Assembly: GCF_900113325.1 (NCBI RefSeq)
Contig: NZ_FOOY01000025.1
Location: forward strand, 1 to 57,948
Length of the DNA: 57,948 nt
Source: Sporolactobacillus nakayamae
GTDB taxonomy: Bacteria > Bacillota > Bacilli > Bacillales > Sporolactobacillaceae
Direction: 5' to 3'
The notes under the pieces were generated by a model, which had not been told where the DNA came from, did not search any database, and worked only from the letters and a program-made list of their open reading frames with translations. Of this stretch, positions 37,706 through 47,409 are shown in pieces; the first letter of the stretch is position 1; each line of letters opens with the position of its first letter. A program made the position numbers and the translations under genes.

Positions 37706-38359
37706 TCAGTGAACACGTTCAGTTCCTCCATAGAGTGGTTCCGTTTGATGTTCCCGCGCCCACGTGCGGTCACCATATGAATAATGCCACCATTCCGTCG
37801 GGTTATGCGTAAATCCGGCATCTTCCATCAGCCTTTTCAAAAAACGTCGATTATCCCGGGCATGCAACTCGTTTACCGAGAGATTTTCGTTGCCTTCATA
37901 GAAATCCAGGTATGCCTCTTGATTAAAATCATCGAAATCCGTGCCCATTTCCAGCCAATCATTTCCATTGGCTAGTGTAAGATCAACGGCCGCGCCTGTA
38001 TAGTGCGGTGCGGGCTTGAGGGGGTCTTTAGAAGGGAATGCGACAAAGTCACTAATTTCTTTCTTAATCTTTTCTTCTGAATACCCTGCCTCGCGAAACT
38101 GGCTAATCGTCCGATCATAGATAAATTTCTGCGTCTGAATTGAACGCCATCCGTCAATTAAAACGAACGAGATTCCTTCAGGAAGCTGCTCGGCAATAGA
38201 CAAAATTTTTGCCGCGACACCTTGACGAAGGAACAGATCGTCACATGTTCCCGGCATTTTCTGTAAAAAATAGGATGGATAAATAGTAATCTTTGGTGAA
38301 CAATCGGACAATGAAACCAAAGGTTCATCTTGCTTTGTAAATTTATTGATTGTATTCAT
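37706..38359 (-). CDS. M15-family D-Ala-D-Ala dipeptidase (VanX/DdpX-like)
   Basis: 217-aa zinc peptidase that splits D-Ala-D-Ala. Metal and catalytic residues are in HYTGAAVDL (near 118) and EWWHY (near 189), and IDGWRS is the conserved Arg region. No signal peptide was seen, so it is cytoplasmic, as VanX is. Without vanA and vanH beside it, a role in recycling cell-wall peptide is more likely than glycopeptide resistance. It ends just before the glycosylase gene. Confidence 0.9.
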   Translation of the reverse strand: MNTINKFTKQDEPLVSLSDCSPKITIYPSYFLQKMPGTCDDLFLRQGVAAKILSIAEQLPEGISFVLIDGWRSIQTQKFIYDRTISQFREAGYSEEKIKKEISDFVAFPSKDPLKPAPHYTGAAVDLTLANGNDWLEMGTDFDDFNQEAYLDFYEGNENLSVNELHARDNRRFLKRLMEDAGFTHNPTEWWHYSYGDRTWAREHQTEPLYGGTERVH

Positions 38360-38423
38360 TTAGCGCACCTCAATGATTAAAGCGCCTATAATGACGCCTT
38401 GCCTATGTATTTTCTATTATTAG

Positions 38424-39377
38424 TTACCGCGCTGCCATAATCTGTTCGTATGCCCGCTTAATCTGCGCCACTTTTTTATTTGCCTCTTTAATACTGTCTT
38501 CAGATGCACCTCGGCTCATCAGCCGATCCGGATGGTTTTCTTTGATCAGTTCCCGATATTTTTTCTTTATCACCTGATCCGAATCACTCGGCGCGCATTC
38601 AAGTAGTCGATAACTTGCGTCCAAGCTGACTTCATGAGAAGGTTCTCCTGCCGACGATTGTCCGAAAAATTGTGCTTTGATCGACTCATAGTCTCCAGCC
38701 AGTCCAAAAATAGTGCACGCCGTCCGAATCATTGATTCCTCTTCAACACGCAGCGAACCATCAGCCGCAGCAATTGCAAACAAAGCGGTAACCGTATCCA
38801 CGAGCAGATCACGCCGCCCACGTACCGACGCGTATAATTTTTCAGAAATGGACTCGAAGGACTCCTCTGAATAACGCGACTCGTTGAAAAGTGTCATAAT
38901 TTTTCCCAACTGCTCTTTGGTCGGCAAGAAGGCCTGCCGGACAATTTGGTCGACTTGGCGCACCTCATTTTCAGAGACCACGCCATCCCTCTTCGCCAAC
39001 TTGGCAAACAGTTTCACAATCAACTCAACCTGCGGCATCAATTCGTCTTCTCTTGATTTTGAAACACGTCCATCAGCGTTATATGTAAAGGTGTTTCCGC
39101 AATCCGGGCATGTCCAGTTTCCGGGAATATCGTCAAAAGTTACATGATGCCCGCAATAAGGACAATTACGCGAGACTTTTCTGTGCCAGCGTGTATCCGT
39201 ACCCGTACTGCGTCCTCCGGAAAACACGCGTCCACCGCTGCCATTCGGCAGAAATAAAATGATGATCAACGGAATCCATTCGAACAAAAAGCCTACAATG
39301 AACCAGAACACCACATTTCTTTTCTTTGCAGCGGCCAAGACAGCCACAGCAATTGCGAATAAAAATCGCCACGTCAC
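38424..39377 (-). CDS. Membrane-anchored TerB-DnaJ domain protein
   Basis: 317-aa protein with, in order, two short membrane spans (about 5-20 and 25-45), a zinc ribbon (CPYCGHH ... CPDCGNTF), a TerB-like helical domain (about 110-240) and a J domain with the HPD motif in ENHPDRLMS. It is DjlA-like in layout and should bring an Hsp70 partner to the inner face of the membrane. I chose GTG 39377 because AAAGG lies 10 nt ahead. TTG 39386 is too close to that site. It precedes the dipeptidase gene by 64 bp in the same direction. Confidence 0.88.
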   Translation of the reverse strand: MTWRFLFAIAVAVLAAAKKRNVVFWFIVGFLFEWIPLIIILFLPNGSGGRVFSGGRSTGTDTRWHRKVSRNCPYCGHHVTFDDIPGNWTCPDCGNTFTYNADGRVSKSREDELMPQVELIVKLFAKLAKRDGVVSENEVRQVDQIVRQAFLPTKEQLGKIMTLFNESRYSEESFESISEKLYASVRGRRDLLVDTVTALFAIAAADGSLRVEEESMIRTACTIFGLAGDYESIKAQFFGQSSAGEPSHEVSLDASYRLLECAPSDSDQVIKKKYRELIKENHPDRLMSRGASEDSIKEANKKVAQIKRAYEQIMAAR

Positions 39378-39616
39378 ATCAATCAAACCTTTCTGCCACT
39401 TCAGTATTCCCGAATAGTTACTATGTAAATAATAGCAGAAATTTGGATCGGATCCTGCACAAAAATTTTGAATTATGATAATGGATCAGCAGCCTGTCCC
39501 CACTTTTTCCCTCAATTACTTCTCGCAGTAGTATTTTTTTCACGGTTGCGCAAGTTAAGGACATAGTGAGTGGCTAGCTTCTCCTGTTTCTAAATCTGAA
39601 CCCTTTGGAGGCTTAT

Positions 39617-41002
39617 GTGTTGATCCGAACCATTTATCTAATGGCTATCACTAGTTATGTCGTATCTTTTCTTTTTCCGCATCAGCCGGTCTTTAAATTA
39701 TTCGTTTCCGTTCTCTGTATGCTTGCCGTTGGTCTTAGTCTGCAACGCGTGCGAGGACTGGCTCTGTCATTCGGCGCTTTTTTTCTAGGGATAGGCAGCT
39801 TAATGCTTGTAGTTAGTCACGCAAAGGCTATTCAATTCATTACTTCTTTCGGAGAAATGATCCAGATGGTGACGCTTTTCGCGCTTATTCCCATTTTGTC
39901 ATTCCCAATTCGTTATGGTCATTATGCAGATGAGATTAGGGAATTGATTAGAAGAAAAGTGACTAGCCGCAGCCAATTTTATGTGCTCACCTCCATTATC
40001 TCTTTCTTTTTCAGTTCATTCATGAACTTAGGCGCACTACCGCTCACTTATCATTCAATTGCTCCGTCAACGAATCAGTTTGAAATTGCACATAAAAAGC
40101 GTTATCTGAGTTGCGCGATCACACATGGTTATGCGATGCCTTTATTATGGAGTCCTATCACACCTATTGTCGGAACTGTTTTATACCTAACCAAAACCGC
40201 CTATTCACAGGTTTTTCCCTACCTCATCATTTTAAGCATCGCGGGTTTGGTACTTGATTGGGCGACTTCCAAGGGGGCTCCAGGATTCATGAATAAAGCA
40301 CGCAATGAAGCCGAACAAGAAATTGCAGTCACCCAGACAAGCAGCGTGGTCAAAGAACTCCGTTTGACAAAACTTTGGCAAATTGTTGGCACTGTTCTTT
40401 TGCTGAACGGTTTAGTCACTGTACTTGATCATTTTTTTACGCTCAGCTTTCTTTTTCTTGTCAGCCTGATTGTTCTGCCATTCGCCTTTAGTTGGTGCTT
40501 TCTGATTGGTGAGACTCGTTCCTTTTTGTCGGGACTCCATCATCACTTCCACACCTATATTCCTCAGATGCAAAACCAATTTTTTATTTTCTTAACTGCC
40601 GGGTTCTTTATTACCGCACTTCATGTTTCTCACGCGGATCGTATGGTCACCCATGCAGTAGACACGCTGATTCAGTTCACCGGACTCAGACTTTTTCTTA
40701 TTGTCCTGCCGCTTATTCCGTTCGCACTCGCTTTTCTTGGGCTGCACCCCGCAGTTGGTCTCGCACTAATTTCTGAAGCGCTCCGTTCCCAGGTACTCCT
40801 TGTGGCGCCAGTAGTCGTGACGGTCGCAATGCTCGGTGGCGCAATTCCCGCATTTCTAATGGGACCATATAATGCAACGCTTGGCATGATGTCCGCGCTT
40901 ATCCATGAAAAGCCGTTCACTTTGTCTCATTGGAACGCTCCGTTCACATGGCGCTATCTCATCTTGCTCACGCTCTTTGTACAATTCATGTATAATCATT
41001 AG
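39617..41002 (+). CDS. Polytopic membrane transporter, family uncertain
   Basis: About 462 residues and around twelve membrane spans. There are two related halves: SFMNLGALPLTYHS and WSPITPIVGT in the first, and GLHPAVGLALI and GAIPAFLMGPYNAT in the second. Such proline/glycine/asparagine hairpin loops repeated in each half resemble ion-transporter superfamily carriers, but I do not recognise the family or substrate. GTG 39617 or TTG 39620 follow GGAGG at 5 and 8 nt. TTG 39605 lies on the site itself. Confidence 0.75.
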   Translation: MLIRTIYLMAITSYVVSFLFPHQPVFKLFVSVLCMLAVGLSLQRVRGLALSFGAFFLGIGSLMLVVSHAKAIQFITSFGEMIQMVTLFALIPILSFPIRYGHYADEIRELIRRKVTSRSQFYVLTSIISFFFSSFMNLGALPLTYHSIAPSTNQFEIAHKKRYLSCAITHGYAMPLLWSPITPIVGTVLYLTKTAYSQVFPYLIILSIAGLVLDWATSKGAPGFMNKARNEAEQEIAVTQTSSVVKELRLTKLWQIVGTVLLLNGLVTVLDHFFTLSFLFLVSLIVLPFAFSWCFLIGETRSFLSGLHHHFHTYIPQMQNQFFIFLTAGFFITALHVSHADRMVTHAVDTLIQFTGLRLFLIVLPLIPFALAFLGLHPAVGLALISEALRSQVLLVAPVVVTVAMLGGAIPAFLMGPYNATLGMMSALIHEKPFTLSHWNAPFTWRYLILLTLFVQFMYNH

Positions 41003-41028
41003 ATAATGCAGCGTTCCGTTATGTAGAA

Positions 41029-41057
41029 AAACCAGGTGGACTACCAGCACCTGGTTT
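41029..41057. terminator. Bidirectional terminator
   Basis: 10-bp stem AAACCAGGTG / CACCTGGTTT between convergent genes, with T5 on the minus strand and an AT-rich tail on the plus strand. Confidence 0.8.
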
Positions 41058-41061
41058 ATTA

Positions 41062-42072
41062 TTATTTTTCAGTGGCTTTCTTCACAAATTTCATATTAAC
41101 AAGCTTGCTGTATTTATAACCGTGCGTGTAGATACCTGTTTTCTTGACAACATCCATTGGTTTGGCAACAGACGCTTTGGTGATGTACCCGTCTTTGCTC
41201 CAAAGATTATCTTTGTATGCGCGATCCATAGCCGCTTTCAGACTGGAGTCCGGCGTTGTCGGGAATTCCTTCTTCAACACTTTGAACGCTTCAGCCTTAT
41301 CTTCATTAACAACCTTCAGCCCTTTAAGCATCGCATTGACAAATTTCTGTACGGTTTCAGGATCTTTCTTGATCGTTGATTCTTTCACACTGACTACGGA
41401 GTACGCATAGTCGCCAAGACTTGGGAATCCGTAGAATGGTTCGCCCCATGCACCCTTTTTGATACCTTCGTTGATCTGCGGTTCGGCACCGTTCGCCATA
41501 TCCGCTTTGCCTTGTGAAACGAGTGAGACAACAGCCGTTGCGTCTGCAGGTTCATCAAGCTTTACATCTTTATTCGGGTTAAGACCGACCTTCATGAGCA
41601 AATAGCGAGTGAGCAGGTTCGGGCTGCCGCCATAGCGTCCCGCCGCGATTGTCTTGCCTTTCATAAAGGCCGCTAGATCAGCGTCACTGTCACCCTTCAA
41701 AGTTAATTTCTTATTTGCCATTAAATAAACATTAGCGCGGTTGACAACATTTACTACAGAAGTAATCGGATCCTTGCTTTTATAATTAGCAATCTGGTTG
41801 GATTCAGGGCCGCCAATGACGCCCCACGCATCGCCACTGACTACAGAGGTAACATGAGCGCCACCTGTTGCCGTAATCGTTTTAACATCAAGACCTTCAT
41901 CTTTAAAATAGCCTTTGTCAATTGCAACGTACAACGGAAGATAAGCGATCAGATGCACCGGTTCGGCGATCACAATCTTTTTCACCTTTTGTTTGGATCC
42001 GTTTGAGGCGCATCCGCTCAACACCAGCGCAAATAAAAGCAATAGGCTGAGCGCCCATTTCATTTTTTTCAT
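41062..42072 (-). CDS. ABC transporter substrate-binding lipoprotein, NMT1/SsuA type
   Basis: 336-aa lipoprotein. The signal peptide ends in the lipobox LVLSGC with Cys21, then comes the NMT1-like fold (AYLPLYVAIDKGYFKDEGLDV). It captures a small solute outside the membrane and gives it to the permease encoded next. Relatives take up sulfonates, nitrate, bicarbonate or thiamine precursors. The ligand cannot be read here. ATG 42072 follows GGAGG. Last gene of a three-gene operon with permease and ATPase. Confidence 0.92.
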   Translation of the reverse strand: MKKMKWALSLLLLFALVLSGCASNGSKQKVKKIVIAEPVHLIAYLPLYVAIDKGYFKDEGLDVKTITATGGAHVTSVVSGDAWGVIGGPESNQIANYKSKDPITSVVNVVNRANVYLMANKKLTLKGDSDADLAAFMKGKTIAAGRYGGSPNLLTRYLLMKVGLNPNKDVKLDEPADATAVVSLVSQGKADMANGAEPQINEGIKKGAWGEPFYGFPSLGDYAYSVVSVKESTIKKDPETVQKFVNAMLKGLKVVNEDKAEAFKVLKKEFPTTPDSSLKAAMDRAYKDNLWSKDGYITKASVAKPMDVVKKTGIYTHGYKYSKLVNMKFVKKATEK

Positions 42073-42088
42073 CGTGCAATTCCTCCAA

Positions 42089-42910
42089 TTATGATTTAGG
42101 TGTTCTTCCCTTCATCAGTGCGCGTTCTAACCAAAGCGTGCCTAAATACATCACAATAGATAATAGAGAAAGAACAACAACCCCGACCCAGACGAGGTCA
42201 ATATTAAGCACTTGGCCGGCATATAAAATCATGCGGCCGATGCCTTGTCTGGAACTGATAAATTCACCGACAATTGTGCCTGCGAGTGCGAGCGAAATAT
42301 TGATCTTCAGGATGCTTACGATCCACGGAATCGTCGTCGGCACAACGACCTTCATAAAAACGTGCCGCCGTTTCGCCCCGAGCGAAACAAGCATTTTCTC
42401 CAGATCCTGGTCCACATTTTGTACGCCGCTGTATGCCGCGATTGCCGCGACAATGATTGTCATAAGAAAAGCGAGTATTACCTTAGAATCAAATCCGATA
42501 CCGAACATAATGACCAGTACCGGTGCAAGTGCCAGCTTTGGAATTGCGTTAAATGCAATCATATATGGCTCGAAAATTCTAGAGTAGAGCTTTGACCACC
42601 AAAACGAAAGTCCAAGTAGATACCCGGCTGCCGTGCCCAATATAAAACCGAGTATGGTCGATCCTGATGTATAGGCCAGGTCCTGCAGCAGCGTTCCTTG
42701 AGTGATCGCCGTCCATCCTGTGCGAATGATCGTGCTCGGACTGCTCCAATAATAACTGTCGAGCCACCCAATTCGTGTCAGAAACTCCCACAGAAAAATG
42801 AGAATGCCGCCAACCAGCATTTGCCCAATAAATGCTCTTTTTCTCAATTTGCTCGTCTGAATAGTTGGGTCTTCAATAAAGGGCTCACTGTTTTTTAATT
42901 TCTCCGGCAT
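42089..42910 (-). CDS. ABC transporter permease, SsuC/TauC type
   Basis: 273-aa permease with six membrane spans and the EAA-type loop VSLGAKRRHVFMKVVVPTTI that docks the ATPase. I chose ATG 42910, which follows GGAGGTGA. A GTG at 42919 lies on this site. It is in an operon with the ATPase (45 bp upstream) and the binding protein (16 bp downstream). Confidence 0.92.
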   Translation of the reverse strand: MPEKLKNSEPFIEDPTIQTSKLRKRAFIGQMLVGGILIFLWEFLTRIGWLDSYYWSSPSTIIRTGWTAITQGTLLQDLAYTSGSTILGFILGTAAGYLLGLSFWWSKLYSRIFEPYMIAFNAIPKLALAPVLVIMFGIGFDSKVILAFLMTIIVAAIAAYSGVQNVDQDLEKMLVSLGAKRRHVFMKVVVPTTIPWIVSILKINISLALAGTIVGEFISSRQGIGRMILYAGQVLNIDLVWVGVVVLSLLSIVMYLGTLWLERALMKGRTPKS

Positions 42911-42955
42911 TGCTTTCACCTCCGTTCAACTCATCATTTGATCTCAACAAGTCCC

Positions 42956-43726
42956 TCATTCAGACGAAACACGTTCTTCTCGGAGCATTAAAAGCAATTC
43001 TCGCTTTAATGTCAAAAAACGGTCGTCCATCAATGTTTTCTCACTGCGCGGCCGCGGCAAATCGACTTCAATTGTTGCTTTAATTTTTCCCGGGCGATGG
43101 GTAAACACGTGAATCTCATCCGATAAATAAATCGCTTCATCAATATCATGCGTAACAAAAAGAATCGTTTTCTTAAAGTCACTCCAGATCTGCAGCAACC
43201 AGTTTTGCATCTGCATCCGCGTCTGAGCGTCGAGAGCGCCAAACGGTTCGTCAAGCAAAATAACATCCTTGTCATACAAAAGCGTTCGGATCAAACCCGC
43301 ACGCTGCCGCATGCCGCCGGAAAGCGCATCCGGATGGTCATATTCAAAACCGCCAAGCCCATATTTTTGCAGCATGGGCAATGCTCGCTCGCGGGCGATC
43401 TTCTTGGGAATGCCACGGATTTCCAAACCGATAATCACATTATCGAGAATAGAGCGCCAAGGCAAAAGCAGGTCTTTTTGCAGCATGTAACCGACATTTC
43501 CGGTTTCCCGAGTAATATCCTTCCCATCAAGAAGTACCTCTCCGCTCGAAGGTTGAATGAGCCCGGCAATGATATTAAATAATGTCGACTTTCCGCAGCC
43601 GCTCGGACCAATGATGCTGACAAAGCGCCCGTTTTCAACATTCATCGTCGCATTTTCCAACGCACCCATTGGTTTACCATTCTTTTTATAATATTTACTG
43701 CAGTTCACAATCTTGAGCTCGCTCAC
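42956..43726 (-). CDS. ABC transporter ATPase, SsuB/TauB type
   Basis: 256-aa ATPase with Walker A GPSGCGKST, the signature SGGMRQRAG, Walker B VILLDEPFGALD and the H-loop THDIDEA. First gene of the importer operon. I chose GTG 43726, preceded by AAAAGG at 12 nt. TTG 43747 and ATG 43738 in frame lie on or ahead of that site. Confidence 0.9.
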   Translation of the reverse strand: MSELKIVNCSKYYKKNGKPMGALENATMNVENGRFVSIIGPSGCGKSTLFNIIAGLIQPSSGEVLLDGKDITRETGNVGYMLQKDLLLPWRSILDNVIIGLEIRGIPKKIARERALPMLQKYGLGGFEYDHPDALSGGMRQRAGLIRTLLYDKDVILLDEPFGALDAQTRMQMQNWLLQIWSDFKKTILFVTHDIDEAIYLSDEIHVFTHRPGKIKATIEVDLPRPRSEKTLMDDRFLTLKRELLLMLREERVSSE

Positions 43727-44063
43727 GAATAGCCACATCCTTTTCAAGGTTTGCGAGAATCTGAAGGGATCGAAATCTGCTTATTTTCCAAATGATCGCC
43801 TCCATCTTAATAAATGAATGCCCAAAACGAATGAACTGAGACGCCTCATTCACTTACTCTCTAAATTGGGCCTTGATATTGATATATGCATTGGGCATCC
43901 GCCGTGACACATATTTAATCTGATGAAAAGGCATTCATTTTGTCGACATTGAGTTCGATCTTTGTCTTATGTCAGGAATCGAGCATTAATGATGAGAGGA
44001 TTTTTTTCACGGACAAACCTGCCCGGGAAGTGTTAATCTAGAATTAATTATTCAATTCAGGAG
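43727..44063. other. Divergent gap between two ABC operons
   Basis: About 340 bp. No TPP, S-box or other riboswitch signature was recognised ahead of the importer operon. Only a weak hairpin, GAATGA / TCATTC near 43830, was seen. Confidence 0.4.
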
Positions 44064-44861
44064 ATGAGGGCAATCGAAACAGAACAATCCGTTGTTTTAT
44101 CTTTGGAGGACCTAACGATGAACTATAGCGGGCACTACGTTTTAAAGGGACTCAACCTTAAGGTCCGACGCGGGCAGATCATCGGCTATATTGGACCTAA
44201 CGGCGCAGGAAAAAGTACAACCGTCCGCATTTTACTCGGTCTCCAGCAAGGTTACGGAGGAACGGCGCGTCTGTTCGGCGAGGACATCCAAACAAGCGGC
44301 GTGGCCTATAAAAGCCGAATCGGTTATGTGCCTGAAACGGCTGAAGTCTATGATATGCTTACCGCCCATGAATATCTTGTTTTTTCCGGCGGCTGCTATG
44401 GGATGGACGAACAATGGGCGGAACGCAAAGCCCGTTTGCTCATGGATCAATTTGGTCTTGCCGATGTCTTTGATACCCGCCTCTCTTCTTTTTCAAAAGG
44501 AATGCGGCAAAAAGTGCTGATTATCTCCAGCCTGCTTCACAACCCCGATCTGCTTTTCTTCGATGAACCTTTGAGCGGATTGGACGCCAACAGTGTTCTT
44601 GTATTCAAAGAGATACTCGCTAAGCTAGCCGGGCAAGGGAAAACCATCTTTTACTCATCACACATCATGGATATTGTTGAGAAAATCAGCCACCGCATTG
44701 TGCTCCTTTACGATGGACAAATTGCGGCGGATGGTACGTTTGAAGAATTAAAAGCACAAAACAAAGAGGGCAGCCTGGAGGAAATATTCAATCAGCTGAC
44801 CGGCTTTCATCAGCACGCGCAAATCGCTGCGGACTTCGTTTCCATAGTGGAAGAGGTGTGA
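44064..44861 (+). CDS. ABC transporter ATP-binding protein
   Basis: 265-aa ATPase with Walker A GPNGAGKST, signature region SSFSKGMRQKV (first Gly of LSGGQ replaced, as is common in this group), Walker B LLFFDEPLSGLD and H-loop SSHIMD. It forms an exporter or membrane-remodelling pair with the next gene, 3 bp away. ATG 44064 has AGGAG almost touching it. Another in-frame ATG at 44118 follows GGAGG but would remove the first beta strand, so the start is uncertain. Confidence 0.88.
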   Translation: MRAIETEQSVVLSLEDLTMNYSGHYVLKGLNLKVRRGQIIGYIGPNGAGKSTTVRILLGLQQGYGGTARLFGEDIQTSGVAYKSRIGYVPETAEVYDMLTAHEYLVFSGGCYGMDEQWAERKARLLMDQFGLADVFDTRLSSFSKGMRQKVLIISSLLHNPDLLFFDEPLSGLDANSVLVFKEILAKLAGQGKTIFYSSHIMDIVEKISHRIVLLYDGQIAADGTFEELKAQNKEGSLEEIFNQLTGFHQHAQIAADFVSIVEEV

Positions 44862-44864
44862 TCG

Positions 44865-46499
44865 ATGGAAGAGAACTTTTTCTTAAAAGTGCTTGATCGT
44901 TTGAAATGGATGTTCAATCATATGCATGTGGATTATCCGGTCATGCGAAAGGTGCTCGCCGCCAAATTGCTGATGGATGCGCGACGAACGCCAGTTGTGC
45001 TCGGCAGCAGAGCCCGGAATAAGGAAAAAGAGGGCAATTTGTTTCTTAAATCACTCTGGGTCTATGCACTAACCGGGCTGTTTATTGTCCCAATTAATTT
45101 TCTCGGCAGTGACTATTTATTCAAAATGAGTCTCGTGTTCAGTATCATTCTTTTCATGGTCATGACCGCGATGATTGCAGACTTCTCAGCGGTGCTTCTC
45201 GACACGCGTGATCAATCCATCCTAGGGACGAAACCCATTGATTCCAGGACACTGCACGCGGCGAAAACCGTCCACATCTGCATCTATCTCATCTTATTGA
45301 CCGGAACAATGGGCCTCCCTTCGGCAATTGTCGGTCTGATGCGCAGCGGTCCGCTGTTTTTCCTTCTATTCTTATTAAATCTTGTACTGATTGACTTGAT
45401 CGCCATTTCCTGCACAACATTCATCTATCTGATTGTGTTAAAGTTCTTTGACGGCGAGCGACTGAAAGATGTCATCAACTATGTGCAGATTTTCCTGTCA
45501 TTTGCGATTGCAATTGGCTACCAGCTCGTTATTCGCGCGTTCGATATTACGGTAAGCCACATCAGTCTGTCTCTGTCCTGGTGGCAGTTCTTCGTTCCGC
45601 CGCTTTGGTTTGGCGCAATGACCGAATGGCTGATTGGCGGGCATCATGAGTCGCAATTTATCTTTCTAGGTATCCTCGGTTTCGTTGCGCCTATTGTGCT
45701 CATTTTGATTTATCATGGATTCAGCGCATCCTTTGAACGCGCCATCATTAAATTATCCGTGCAAACCGGAAAAAGCAGACAGAAGCTCGGGTGGTTCAAC
45801 CGATTTCTCGGCAGACTGCTCTGCCGTAAACAAGAAGAGCGCCATTTCTTCCGATTCGCTTCCTTAATGATGAAGCAGGACCGCATGTTCAAGCTGAAGG
45901 TCTACCCCTCACTCGGAATGTCACTGGTCTTTCCCTTCATTTTTTTAATGAATGGCTTACAAGGCTCATCATTGGATCAACTGGGTAAAGGATCAGGATA
46001 CTACTATGTCTATTTCAGCTTGCTTCTGATTCCTACTGCTCTATTCATGCTTAACTATTCAAGCGCATATAAAGGTGCATGGATCTACGGAACCGCGCCG
46101 ATCGCCAATCGCACGGCTATTTTTTCCGGAACACTCAAGGCAGCTCTCACGCAGCTTTTTCTTCCGGTGTTCCTGATTTTATCCATTCTGTTCCTCTTAC
46201 TTTTTCATTGGCGCATTCTACCGGATTTAATTGCGGTACTCTTAACCGCTTCCATCTTCACCGTCATTAGTTACCGATATTGTTTAAATGAAGCGTTCCC
46301 ATTCTCAAAACCTTTTGACGCCACTCCAACGAGCGGAAACATGATGATTTTCTTCTTGTTTCTCATTGCCGGATTGTTCGCTGCAGGTCATGCCGTCATT
46401 CGCTGGGCTCTTCCCGGATACGGTATTTTTATCTACATCGCCTGCTTGCTCGTTGCGAATGTGATTGTGTGGAAAACGGGGTTGAAAAAGGAGTCGTGA
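44865..46499 (+). CDS. ABC transporter permease, large membrane subunit
   Basis: 544-aa membrane protein with around twelve hydrophobic spans and a cytoplasmic middle loop rich in Arg (about 300-345). It follows the ATPase by 3 bp and is surely its partner. It lacks large extracellular domains. The substrate is unknown. A short piece like its middle (KLKVYPSLGMSLVFPF) recurs as a remnant near 48850, showing that a second copy once lay nearby. Confidence 0.85.
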   Translation: MEENFFLKVLDRLKWMFNHMHVDYPVMRKVLAAKLLMDARRTPVVLGSRARNKEKEGNLFLKSLWVYALTGLFIVPINFLGSDYLFKMSLVFSIILFMVMTAMIADFSAVLLDTRDQSILGTKPIDSRTLHAAKTVHICIYLILLTGTMGLPSAIVGLMRSGPLFFLLFLLNLVLIDLIAISCTTFIYLIVLKFFDGERLKDVINYVQIFLSFAIAIGYQLVIRAFDITVSHISLSLSWWQFFVPPLWFGAMTEWLIGGHHESQFIFLGILGFVAPIVLILIYHGFSASFERAIIKLSVQTGKSRQKLGWFNRFLGRLLCRKQEERHFFRFASLMMKQDRMFKLKVYPSLGMSLVFPFIFLMNGLQGSSLDQLGKGSGYYYVYFSLLLIPTALFMLNYSSAYKGAWIYGTAPIANRTAIFSGTLKAALTQLFLPVFLILSILFLLLFHWRILPDLIAVLLTASIFTVISYRYCLNEAFPFSKPFDATPTSGNMMIFFLFLIAGLFAAGHAVIRWALPGYGIFIYIACLLVANVIVWKTGLKKES

Positions 46500-46529
46500 C
46501 CGTACGACACAAGAAAGGAGATTTTGCTT

Positions 46530-47354
46530 TTGATGAATCATCCGGAGGATCAGAGACTTCCTGAAGAACGTAACCGTCTGAAAACGCGTATTATAAAGGC
46601 TATTTACGATGACGAGCGAATTTCAGCTGCTTTTTTCGGTGGCTCAGTCGGCAATGGAACCGAAGACTTGTATTCTGATATTGATCTTCGCATCATCGCC
46701 CAACCAGACCAACTCCAAACACTGACTGAACACAAAATAGAGATGGCCGGTAAATGGAGCGACATCTTGTTTATTGAAAATGCACATTTATCTCGACTGC
46801 TTGTTGTCCATTACACGAACTTTATTAAAATGGATCTTTTTTTCTAAACTCCGGAAATGATCCATCCCTCCGTTTGGCTGCAAAAGATCAAAATAATTAA
46901 GGATTCCGAGAGCGGATTTTTACAAAACACTGCCAAAAAATCAAAAGAGATGAAGTATGACTATACAACTCAGGACTATTTCGATTGGCGAAACAAATGT
47001 TTTGCCCACGTGCACGAAGCCTATCGCAGAGCGATGCGGGGAGAATATTATTATTCGCTTCATGATCTTGATGCGCTGCGCCAGTTAATGGCAATCGGCT
47101 GGTATATGGAAAAAAGTGCGCAGCCCAACGCATATGGAGACTGGGCTAAAATAGAAGGCAGCCGGACGAAATTAAATAAAAGTGAGTTAACCCTGCTGGC
47201 CTCATGGACTGCATCAAGAAATGCCAATGAAATAATGAAAACATTGTTACGAATAAAACCCTATTTTATTGAGCTATGCCGTCATTTCTCTCGTCGACTT
47301 TCATTAAGCAATGATGAAGGCTTAATTAATTCCGTATTTCATCGAATTGAGTGA
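46530..47354 (+). pseudogene. Nucleotidyltransferase-like gene broken by one stop codon
   Basis: The first part (to 46847) has the nucleotidyltransferase signature FFGGSVGNGTEDLYSDIDL, with GGS and the DxD metal ligands, of the aminoglycoside adenylyltransferase-like group. It ends at TAA in KMDLFF-stop. The same frame goes straight on (TPEMIHPSVWLQ) through a helical C-terminal domain to 47354. One base change to TAC or TAT would restore an intact protein of about 275 residues. TTG 46530 or ATG 46533 follow GGAG. An internal ATG at 46857 could still make the C-terminal half. Function if intact: transfer of AMP to a small substrate. Confidence 0.8.
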
Positions 47355-47409
47355 ACAAAAATTATATGTTATTCATTTCTTCATAAGTTTGTATCAGTAC
47401 AAGCTTCCG

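Noticed and set aside
37706-38359. Glycopeptide-resistance (van) cluster
   Set aside because: The dipeptidase is VanX-like, but no ligase, dehydrogenase or VanRS genes are near.
43727-44063. Thiamine or S-box riboswitch ahead of the NMT1-type importer
   Set aside because: I found no conserved core of either riboswitch.
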